NCBI GenBank assembly: GCA_025454075.1 | Contig: JALOPD010000172.1 | Location: 1-7,374 of the forward strand | Length of the DNA: 7,374 nt | Source of the DNA: Desulfobacterales bacterium | GTDB lineage: Bacteria; Desulfobacterota; Desulfobacteria; Desulfobacterales; UBA2174_A | Direction of reading: 5' to 3' | Shown here: positions 1 through 5,081 of the stretch, piece after piece | Position numbering within the stretch: the stretch's first letter is position 1 | Layout: each line of letters begins with the position of its first letter | Notes under the pieces: model-generated | The model's input: the letters and a program-made list of their open reading frames with translations, nothing else | The model's database searches: none | Told to the model about the DNA's origin: nothing | Made by a program: the position numbers and the translations under genes

Positions 1-931
1 TGCCCAGCAGTTTGTACTGGGTGCCGATGATCGGCACGCGGACGACGTCGATCAGGGGCAGGGTGATTTTCCGGTCCCCGTATTCCACCACGAGCCCGAC
101 GGCGCCCTTGCCGGCCGGGATTTTGCCGTCGTTGGAGGCCGGCCAGGAGAGGGCGAGCAGGTTGTGGGTCTTGGCGAACTCCTCGAAGCGCTCGTCGGCC
201 GGCGGCTCGCCGAACCGGTACTCCAGCTTGCCGTAGGTCTTGGCGTTGAGGGCGTTCACCGTTTTCTCGATCTCGGCCGGCAGCTCCGGCATCTGCTTCA
301 GGCCCATGAGGGGCGCGATCGAACTCAGCGCCGGGGAGAGGAACAGGTTGACCTGGATCCTGCCGGTCAGGCGCAGCAGCGCGCTGATCTTGTCGTTCAT
401 TTTCCGGACGGCCGTGGTGATCCGGTACTCCAGCCCGTCGGTCGTGGTGATGGTGGGGATCTGCTCGATCAGGTCGCCGTGGATCAGGACGAGGCCCATG
501 TAAGCGCGCTGGAACTTGACCTCGTCCTTCTCGATCACCTGCACCTGGATCGGGTGGATGCCGTAGGTGCTGGCGAGCTTCTGGTTCTCCCTGGCGTCGG
601 CGGGGATGTCGCCCTCCTCGGCGCTGACGTCGTAGAACCGGTAGTTGAAGAACCGGTTGGCCTGCAGGCCGTATTCCTCGAGCAGGTCGCGCAGGTACTG
701 CTCGACGGTGTTGTAGGGCGCCGGCAGGTTGCGGCTGAAGAAGACGTTGATGGTCAGCGGCTCGGAGAGCGACGACACCACCTTCCGGCTGACCTCGGAC
801 AGGGAGTAGCTCCGGCCCCGGGTCAGGTCGAGGCGCGCGAACAGGGTGATGCCGGCCACGTTGATCAGAACGACGACCAGCAGGTACAGGCCGAACTTGA
901 AATAGGCGGCGGACGGTTTGGGGTCAGACAT
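1..931 (-). CDS. GldG-like ABC transporter auxiliary subunit, C-terminus beyond window
   Basis: Open reading frame of 310 codons on the minus strand, running off the left edge without a stop, so only the N-terminal part is present. The start is the ATG at 931-929, preceded by AGGAG in the 11-nt gap after the permease gene. The protein begins with a short polar stretch, then one hydrophobic segment at about residues 13-31, then a large soluble region likely to lie outside the inner membrane. Just after the membrane segment comes R-L-D-L-T followed by YSLSE, and then VFFSRNLPAPYN and YLRDLLEEYG, which I recognise as typical of GldG/ABC_transp_aux proteins. Full-length members usually end with a second membrane helix, which would lie outside the window. 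In Bacteroidota the related GldG works with GldA and GldF in gliding motility. Outside that phylum the substrate is unknown, so no motility role should be assumed. In similar operons a DUF4340 protein often follows; that is expectation, not seen here. Confidence 0.85.
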   Translation of the reverse strand, partial: MSDPKPSAAYFKFGLYLLVVVLINVAGITLFARLDLTRGRSYSLSEVSRKVVSSLSEPLTINVFFSRNLPAPYNTVEQYLRDLLEEYGLQANRFFNYRFYDVSAEEGDIPADARENQKLASTYGIHPIQVQVIEKDEVKFQRAYMGLVLIHGDLIEQIPTITTTDGLEYRITTAVRKMNDKISALLRLTGRIQVNLFLSPALSSIAPLMGLKQMPELPAEIEKTVNALNAKTYGKLEYRFGEPPADERFEEFAKTHNLLALSWPASNDGKIPAGKGAVGLVVEYGDRKITLPLIDVVRVPIIGTQYKLLG

Positions 932-942
932 GTCGACTCCTG

Positions 943-1647
943 TCAATTCTTGGCCTTCAGGACGAGCACGGTGCCGTAAAGGCCGATGAAGCACACGCTC
1001 AGAAAATAGACGACGTCCCGCGTGTCGATCACCCCCTTGGCGACGTTCTCGAAGTGGGCGTCGGCCGCCAGGTAGGCGAGGGTCTTCAAAAATGCGTGGG
1101 GGAGGAAGAAGACCATCTGGTCGACCAGGGTGAGGGCGAAACAGACCGCCAGGCCGATGATGAAGGCGACGATCTGGTTGCGGGTGAGGGCCGAGGCGAA
1201 GAGCCCGACGGCCGAAAAGGCCGCTCCCAGCAGCAGCGCGCCGAGGTAGCCGCCGACCACCGGGCCCCAGTCCAGCTCGCCCAGAAACGCCACCATGGCC
1301 GGGTAGGCCAGGGTCGGGGCCAGCATGGCCGCAACGAAGGCGACGCTGGCCATGAACTTGCCGATCACGATGTCGGTGAAGCGCAGCGGCATGGTGAGCA
1401 GGATTTCGTAGGAGCCGATGTTCAGCTCCTCTGCGAACTGGCGCATGGTGACGGCCGGCACCACGAAGGCAAAGACCACGGGCAGCAGCCGGAAGAAGCC
1501 GCGCAGGCTGGCCTGGTTGAACAGGAAGAAGGTGGAAAAGAAAAACCAGCCGGTGACCAGCAAAAAGATCGCGATCACGATGTAGGCGATGGGCGAGGCG
1601 AAATAGACGTTGAGTTCCTTGCGGCAGATGCAGAGGGCCTGGCGCAT
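943..1647 (-). CDS. ABC-2 type permease subunit (GldF-like)
   Basis: A 234-residue integral membrane protein with about six hydrophobic segments, near residues 19-43, 52-68, 98-122, 130-155, 158-182 and 212-230. That is the usual layout of a short ABC-2 family permease. Between segments 2 and 3 lies P-A-V-T-M-R-Q-F-A-E-E followed by GSYEILLTMPL (about 64-88), the conserved cytoplasmic signature of this family, where P-x-x-T-M-R and the E-L-L-T-x-P type motif contact the ATPase. The start ATG at 1647 has AAGGAG a few bases upstream, inside the end of the ATPase gene. Only one base separates it from the ATPase stop, so translation is probably coupled. It should dimerise, or pair with the GldG-like subunit, and be energised by the upstream ATPase. 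The transported substrate cannot be read from the sequence. Confidence 0.9.
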   Translation of the reverse strand: MRQALCICRKELNVYFASPIAYIVIAIFLLVTGWFFFSTFFLFNQASLRGFFRLLPVVFAFVVPAVTMRQFAEELNIGSYEILLTMPLRFTDIVIGKFMASVAFVAAMLAPTLAYPAMVAFLGELDWGPVVGGYLGALLLGAAFSAVGLFASALTRNQIVAFIIGLAVCFALTLVDQMVFFLPHAFLKTLAYLAADAHFENVAKGVIDTRDVVYFLSVCFIGLYGTVLVLKAKN

Positions 1648-1648
1648 G

Positions 1649-2584
1649 TCAGCTCTCCTTGGTCAGTTCCCGGAAAACGGATTCGAGCGTCTGGGTTTCC
1701 TGGTGAAAGTCGAGGAGCACCCAGCTCGTCTGCCGGATGCGGCGGTAGATCTCGGCGCGCGGGTCGGCGGACGGCTCGCAGTCGAGCCGCAGCCGCAGCG
1801 GGCCGTCGTCCGGGCCCAAAACCTCCACCCGGGCCACGCCGGGGACGGACCCGATCTCCCGCCGGACGTCGTCCGCCCCGGCCTGCTCCAGCGCGAGGTG
1901 GATATGGCTGCGGCCGCCCAGGGTCTCCTTCAGCCGGGCCGTGCTGCTGTCGGCCGCGATTTTGCCGCGATGGATGATGGCCACGCGGTCGCAGGTCGCT
2001 TCGGCTTCGCTCAGGATGTGGGTGGAAAAGACCACCGTCTTGGCCTTGCCGATGCGCTTGATGATCTCGCGGATTTCGACGATCTGGTTGGGGTCCAGGC
2101 CCGAGGTGGGCTCGTCCAGGACGAGCACCTCCGGGTCGTCGATCATGGCATGGGCCAGGCCGACGCGCTGCCGGTAGCCCTTGGACAGCTCCCCGATCGG
2201 CTGGTGCATGACCTCGTCGATGCCGCACAGCCCGCCGATTTCACGGATGCGGCTCGTGCGGCGGCCGGCGTCCATGCCCCGGACGGCGGCCACGAACCGG
2301 AGGTAGTCATACACCAGCATGTCGTGGTACAAGGGGGCCGACTCCGGCAGGTAGCCCAGGATTTTTTTGATTTCCAGAAGCTGCCCGTCGATGCTATAGT
2401 CCCCCACGTGAATGCTGCCGGACGTGGGCTTCAAAAAACCGGTCAGCATGCGCAGGGTGGTCGTTTTCCCGGCCCCGTTGGGCCCCAGGAGGCCCAGGAT
2501 CTCCCCCTTCTGGACGTTGAAGGAAATCCGGTCCACCGCGCACAAAGTGTTGAAGTTTTTCGTCAGGTTCTCGACTCGGATCAT
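1649..2584 (-). CDS. ABC transporter ATP-binding protein (GldA/CcmA-like, ABC-2 type)
   Basis: A 311-residue cytoplasmic ATPase with every nucleotide-binding motif present: Walker A GPNGAGKT at residues 34-41, a Q-loop region reading YLPE at 78-81, the signature LSKGYRQR at 133-140, Walker B VLVLDEP at 153-159 with catalytic E158, D-loop SGLD at 161-164 and switch H189. Glu instead of Gln at the Q-loop is common in the GldA-type subgroup and is not a defect. Residues 240-311 form the C-terminal extension usual in ABC-2 exporter ATPases, ending in LESVFRELT. The start ATG at 2584-2582 is supported by AAGGAG eight bases upstream. It is the first gene of the leftward operon and powers the permease encoded directly after it. 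It is transcribed from the promoter at 2679-2707. Confidence 0.95.
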   Translation of the reverse strand: MIRVENLTKNFNTLCAVDRISFNVQKGEILGLLGPNGAGKTTTLRMLTGFLKPTSGSIHVGDYSIDGQLLEIKKILGYLPESAPLYHDMLVYDYLRFVAAVRGMDAGRRTSRIREIGGLCGIDEVMHQPIGELSKGYRQRVGLAHAMIDDPEVLVLDEPTSGLDPNQIVEIREIIKRIGKAKTVVFSTHILSEAEATCDRVAIIHRGKIAADSSTARLKETLGGRSHIHLALEQAGADDVRREIGSVPGVARVEVLGPDDGPLRLRLDCEPSADPRAEIYRRIRQTSWVLLDFHQETQTLESVFRELTKES

Positions 2585-2678
2585 GGGTTATGCTCCTTGA
2601 GCGTGTCGGCCGAACCGGGTTGCCCGGGCCTTCTGCGAAATTGTCTCGGCCTCGACGCGCGGGATTTCCGGGTTCTGG

Positions 2679-2707
2679 GCTATAAAAAATTTAGCGCGCT
2701 CTGTCAA
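2679..2707 (-). promoter_or_regulatory. Sigma-70 type promoter of the ABC transporter operon
   Basis: Read on the minus strand, a perfect TTGACA (2707-2702) is followed after exactly 17 bases by TATAGC (2684-2679), which matches the TATAAT consensus at four positions. The spacer ends in an AT-rich stretch. Transcription would begin near 2672, giving a leader of about 88 nt before the ATPase start at 2584. This is the only obvious -35/-10 pair in the divergent region. It points to constitutive housekeeping expression. Confidence 0.75.
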
Positions 2708-2761
2708 GTTGCGGCTCGCCGCGGCGGGCCCCCCGCTCCGCCCGACAGCGGCTCACGTCGT

Positions 2762-2820
2762 TATTATTTAGAGATTTGCCGGAGCAATACAACCATTTCA
2801 ACTCTTTATATATAGGAGGT
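2762..2820 (+). promoter_or_regulatory. Control region and ribosome binding site of the HtrA-type protease
   Basis: A strong Shine-Dalgarno AGGAGGT lies at 2814-2820, seven bases before the ATG at 2828, and fixes the start. It follows an AT-rich patch (2803-2813), which should keep the site unstructured. A TATTAT at 2762-2767 could be a -10 element giving a leader of about 54 nt, but no convincing -35 sits 16-18 bases upstream. The promoter part is therefore weak, and an alternative sigma factor is possible. The ribosome site is solid. Confidence 0.5.
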
Positions 2821-2827
2821 CAACGTC

Positions 2828-4306
2828 ATGGGTGTCGGGAAAACTGTTTCAACACGCTGCTGCGCGGCCGCCGCGGTGCCGGCGGTCATCCTGCTTCTCT
2901 GCCTGTCGGGTTTCACCGGACCCGGCGGCGCCGGCGCCACCCCGGCCTGGGCCGCCGCCCTGGTGGAGCCGCCGATGGTCCCGGCGAGCTTCAGCGAGCT
3001 CGCCGAGGCGGTGGGGCCGGCCGTCGTGAACATCCGCACGGTGAAGACCCTCAAGGGGGGCGGGCCGGTGTTCCGCCACTTCCAGCGCGAGCCCGGCGGC
3101 CGGGACAACCCGTTCAACGAGTTCTTCGAACGGTTTTTCGGGGACGAGATGCAGCGGGAGTTCAAGCAGCCCAGTCTGGGCTCCGGCTTCATCATCGACA
3201 AGGACGGCTACGTGGTGACCAACAACCACGTGATCGAGGACGCCGACCAGATCAAGGTCAAGCTCGGCGACGAGAAGGAGTTCGATGCCCAGGTGATCGG
3301 GCGCGACCCGAGCACGGACCTGGCCCTGCTGAAGATCAAATCGAACAGCCATGATTTCCCGGTGCTCAAGCTGGGCGACTCCTCGCAGCTCAAGGTCGGC
3401 CAGTGGGTGGTGGCCATCGGCAGCCCCTTCGGCCTGGAACGCACCGTGACCGCCGGCATCGTCAGCGCCAAGGGCCGGGTGATCGGCTCCGGGCCCTACG
3501 ACGACTTCATCCAGACCGACGCCTCGATCAACCCCGGCAACAGCGGCGGACCGCTGCTCAACCTGAAGGGCGAGGTCATCGGCATCAACACCGCCATCAT
3601 CGCCAGCGGGCAGGGGATCGGCTTCGCCATCCCCATCAACCTGGCCCGGGGGGTCATCGACCAGCTCAAATCGGGCGGCGAGGTGACCCGCGGCTGGCTC
3701 GGCGTCGCGATCCAGGACGTCAACCAGGAGATGGCCGAGTACTACGGGATCGAAAGCAAGAAGGGCGTCTTCGTGGCCGACGTGTTCAAGGGCGACCCCG
3801 CCGACGCCGCCGGCATCAAACCCAAGGACATCATCGTCGAGGTGAACGGCCAGAAAGTGGAGACCACCCGCCAGCTCACGAGCCTGGTCGCGGCCATCCC
3901 CGTCGGCCAGAGCGCCAGGATCAAGGTGATCCGCGACGGGCAGCCCAAAACGATCAGCGTGAAGATCGCCAAGCGCGACGACGCCAAGGTGGCCTCGCGG
4001 GGCGAAGTCCCCGAAAAGCGCGACGATCAGCTGGGGCTGCGGGTCTCGGCCCTGACGCCCGAAATCGCCCAGCGCTTCAACATCCGGGAGGCGGCCGGCG
4101 TGATCGTGATCGATGTGCAGACCGGCAGCCAGGCCGATGAGGCCGGGATGCGGGTGGGCGACATCATCAAGGAGATCAACCGGCAGAGCGTCGAGTCGGT
4201 GAAGGACTACAACGAGGCCTTGAAGAAGGTCCCCAAGGACGGCAACGTCAACCTCTTCATCTGGCGTAAAAATGCCGGGTTTCTGGTGGTCAAACTGAAA
4301 AAGTAG
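2828..4306 (+). CDS. Do-family (DegP/DegQ/HtrA) periplasmic serine endoprotease
   Basis: A 492-residue envelope protease that degrades or holds misfolded exported proteins. Residues 1 to about 43 form a Sec signal peptide: K5 and R10, a hydrophobic core near 13-29, and a signal peptidase site around AWAA (40-43). The trypsin-like domain has the full triad: H134 in TNNHV, D164 in TDLAL and S239 in GNSGG. The spacings of 30 and 75 residues match those I recall for E. coli DegP. An LA-loop-like segment with NPFNEFFERFFG precedes the protease core. PDZ1 starts near R288-G-W-L-G and runs to about 378. PDZ2 covers about 400-491, so both PDZ domains are complete. Length fits the family, and all cysteines lie in the signal peptide. 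The gene stands alone, between the divergent ABC operon and a terminator. DegP versus DegQ cannot be settled from the sequence, so I give no symbol. Confidence 0.96.
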   Translation: MGVGKTVSTRCCAAAAVPAVILLLCLSGFTGPGGAGATPAWAAALVEPPMVPASFSELAEAVGPAVVNIRTVKTLKGGGPVFRHFQREPGGRDNPFNEFFERFFGDEMQREFKQPSLGSGFIIDKDGYVVTNNHVIEDADQIKVKLGDEKEFDAQVIGRDPSTDLALLKIKSNSHDFPVLKLGDSSQLKVGQWVVAIGSPFGLERTVTAGIVSAKGRVIGSGPYDDFIQTDASINPGNSGGPLLNLKGEVIGINTAIIASGQGIGFAIPINLARGVIDQLKSGGEVTRGWLGVAIQDVNQEMAEYYGIESKKGVFVADVFKGDPADAAGIKPKDIIVEVNGQKVETTRQLTSLVAAIPVGQSARIKVIRDGQPKTISVKIAKRDDAKVASRGEVPEKRDDQLGLRVSALTPEIAQRFNIREAAGVIVIDVQTGSQADEAGMRVGDIIKEINRQSVESVKDYNEALKKVPKDGNVNLFIWRKNAGFLVVKLKK

Positions 4307-4319
4307 CCTCGGTCATACG

Positions 4320-4358
4320 AAAAATGCCGGCCGCCCTCTTCGCCTCGCCGGCATTTTT
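4320..4358 (+). terminator. Intrinsic terminator of the HtrA-type protease gene
   Basis: A perfect 12-bp stem (4320-4331 with 4347-4358) encloses a 15-nt loop. It begins 13 bases after the protease stop codon and ends in five T residues on the plus strand. The left arm begins with a run of A, so the structure could also work on the opposite strand and act as a backstop against readthrough from the convergent gene. Confidence 0.85.
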
Positions 4359-4369
4359 AACCAGTAATC

Positions 4370-4414
4370 AAAACGCAGAAAGCCTCCGGCGGAGCCGGAG
4401 GCTTTCTGCGTTTT
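4370..4414 (-). terminator. Long intrinsic terminator of the FmdB-like gene
   Basis: A perfect 21-bp inverted repeat (4370-4390 with 4394-4414) with a 3-nt loop, GC-rich in the middle and ending in four T residues on both strands. Its outer bases overlap the stop codon of the FmdB-like gene at 4415-4413. It lies only 11 bases from the protease terminator, so the two convergent genes are insulated by back-to-back hairpins. The T tract is short, but the stem is very stable. It probably works in both directions. Confidence 0.8.
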
Positions 4415-4727
4415 AATCGGTGATGGTTTTTTTCACGTCGGGGATGGTTTCGGGCTTGCCGCGGAGCATGTAGCGGCTGTCGCCGCTGCGGGCGGTGACG
4501 TTTTCGTAGACCCCGTCGTCGCGCCGGACGAGCTTGGTGAAGCCCAGGTCCTTGAGGTCGCTGTTGGTCTTGGGCGTGTTGATGTTGATGCGGGAGACCC
4601 GCTTGGCGACCGGCCCGCCGCATGTCGGGCAGCGCTGCAGGGCCGCCTCCGCCATGGACTGGCGCTGCTCAAATGTCGCCCCCCGATCACAGGGGGCGCC
4701 CAGGTGCTCGTATTCATAAATGGGCAT
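4413..4727 (-). CDS. FmdB-like small zinc-ribbon protein
   Basis: A 104-residue soluble protein beginning MPIYEYEH, the start typical of FmdB/CxxC_CxxC_SSSS putative regulatory proteins. The ATG at 4727 is chosen because AAGGAGG lies about 10 bases upstream; a longer frame starting with TTG at 4811 would bury that site. The second zinc knuckle C33-P-T-C36-G-G is intact, but the first CxxC is replaced by a lone C13, with H8 nearby as a possible ligand. The C-terminal part, with NTPKTNSDLKDLGFTKL and DDGVYENVT (about 50-80), resembles a variant I recall from Desulfobacterota. FmdB was named from a formamidase operon and its function is not established; RNA, DNA or protein binding through the zinc ribbon is possible. 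It is transcribed alone from the promoter at 4901-4929 and ends at the hairpin 4370-4414. Confidence 0.85.
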   Translation of the reverse strand: MPIYEYEHLGAPCDRGATFEQRQSMAEAALQRCPTCGGPVAKRVSRININTPKTNSDLKDLGFTKLVRRDDGVYENVTARSGDSRYMLRGKPETIPDVKKTITD

Positions 4728-4830
4728 GGATGGGTGGCCTCCTTTTTTGCAGCTTTCTACAGCGACCTTTTCGTCCGTGTCGTTTTTCCATTCTACCCCG
4801 AAAGGGTGCAAGGGGTCCAGGGGCCGAGTG

Positions 4831-4858
4831 AAAAAACAAGGGCCGCCTGGGCCCTTTT
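4831..4858 (-). terminator. Terminator-like hairpin in the FmdB-like gene leader (possible attenuator)
   Basis: On the minus strand, AAGGGCC (4856-4850), a 5-nt loop and GGCCCTT (4844-4838) form a 7-bp GC-rich stem. It is followed by G and six T residues (4837-4831), the form of an intrinsic terminator. It sits downstream of the predicted promoter start (about 4894) and about 100 nt before the FmdB-like start codon, so it would stop transcripts early. One arm plus the loop (4854-4846) can instead pair with 4821-4813, eight of nine positions complementary, which would break the terminator. That is the layout expected of an attenuator. No known riboswitch class was recognised. Confidence 0.5.
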
Positions 4859-4900
4859 CCGCTTGAACCCCGCAAGCCCGCCTGTCCCCATCCCACTGCC

Positions 4901-4929
4901 ATCATAGCAATATTTCAATCTTTTGAAAA
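4901..4929 (-). promoter_or_regulatory. Sigma-70 type promoter of the FmdB-like gene
   Basis: On the minus strand, TTTTCA (4929-4924, four of six matches to TTGACA) is followed after 17 bases by TATGAT (4906-4901, five of six matches to TATAAT). Transcription would start near 4894, giving an unusually long leader of about 167 nt. The -35 element lies within the left arm of the inverted repeat 4917-4953, so a protein bound there would compete with RNA polymerase. Confidence 0.55.
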
Positions 4930-4953
4930 CCGCCCCGCGGTTTTCAAAAGATT
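4917..4953. repeat. Perfect 17-bp inverted repeat, possible operator
   Basis: The arms 4917-4933 and 4937-4953 are perfectly complementary around a 3-base CCC centre. They are AT-rich outside and GC-rich inside. Neither side carries a proper T tract, and no gene ends here, since it lies between two divergent genes. A terminator role is therefore unlikely. The position over the -35 of the FmdB-like promoter suggests a regulator binding site or a supercoiling-dependent cruciform. A genome-wide repeat of the REP kind is another option. Confidence 0.6.
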
Positions 4954-5035
4954 AAAGTTAATTTCCAAAGGGCCGATAGGATTAACAAATTGTTTTCTGC
5001 TCGAACCATCTCGGAACCCGGTGCGGGCCGGCCGT

Positions 5036-5044
5036 GAGGAGGGG
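5036..5044 (+). promoter_or_regulatory. Strong Shine-Dalgarno serving an upstream mini-frame
   Basis: GAGGAGGGG ends 10 bases before the ATG at 5055, which is ideal spacing for the 8-codon frame. It is 33 bases from the ATPase ATG at 5078, too far to serve that start directly. The ATPase start itself has only a weak GGAG about 15 bases upstream. Confidence 0.5.
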
Positions 5045-5054
5045 CGGCATTTTT

Positions 5055-5081
5055 ATGCGGAGACGGAACCCAGCGCGATGA
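5055..5081 (+). CDS. Possible 8-codon leader peptide coupled to the ATPase gene
   Basis: ATG at 5055 opens an 8-codon frame, MRRRNPAR, whose TGA stop (5079-5081) overlaps the ATPase start as ATGA. With the good ribosome site at 5036-5044, ribosomes ending here could restart on the ATPase ATG, a normal arrangement for translational coupling. The peptide has four arginines in eight residues. It may be only a ribosome-loading device. It is very short and chance is a real alternative, as is an ATPase start at the in-frame GTG at 5021. Confidence 0.35.
   Translation: MRRRNPAR

Larger units (their letters stand above)
4728..5054. other. Intergenic control region between the FmdB-like gene and the TPR-ATPase gene
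   Basis: This non-coding stretch carries the leader, attenuator-like hairpin and promoter of the minus-strand FmdB-like gene, and the perfect inverted repeat. On the plus side there is an AT-rich segment at 4941-4996, likely to include the ATPase promoter. I could not find a convincing -35/-10 pair or a sigma-54 site there. A small imperfect dyad, AACAA-A-TTGTT at 4984-4994, lies in that segment and might be an operator half. Apart from the tiny frame entered separately, I see no coding region. Confidence 0.5.

Noticed and set aside
164..979. A 271-codon plus-strand frame
   Set aside because: It overlaps the minus-strand GldG-like gene, whose translation carries recognisable family motifs. 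The plus frame has shadow-type composition rich in D, V, L, Q and H.
1054..1977. A 307-codon plus-strand frame
   Set aside because: It is antisense to the permease and ATPase genes, and its composition is charged and arginine-rich, with no family resemblance.
2702..2760. GC-rich small inverted repeats in the divergent region
   Set aside because: The stems are only 4-5 bp with loops of 4-10 and are expected by chance at this GC content.
1610..2815. A 401-codon plus-strand frame
   Set aside because: It lies opposite the ABC ATPase with its complete Walker and signature motifs and runs across the promoter region. It is an antisense shadow.
2890..2960. A lipoprotein signal in the HtrA-type protease (Cys25)
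   Set aside because: The residue before the cysteine is leucine, not G, A or S, so there is no lipobox. A signal peptidase I site near residue 43 fits better.
4728..4811. A 28-codon N-terminal extension of the FmdB-like protein from TTG at 4811
   Set aside because: The strong AAGGAGG before the ATG at 4727 would be inside the extension, and the family begins at MPIYEYE.
4714..4905. A 63-codon minus-strand frame in the FmdB-like leader
   Set aside because: It starts within the predicted -10 element, has no ribosome binding site and runs into the FmdB-like gene in another frame. Its composition is basic and random-looking.
4941..4982. A mirror-image promoter for the ATPase gene from the right arm of the inverted repeat
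   Set aside because: A TTTTCA at 4941-4946 exists, but no -10 element lies 16-18 bases downstream. TAGGAT at 4977-4982 has no matching -35.
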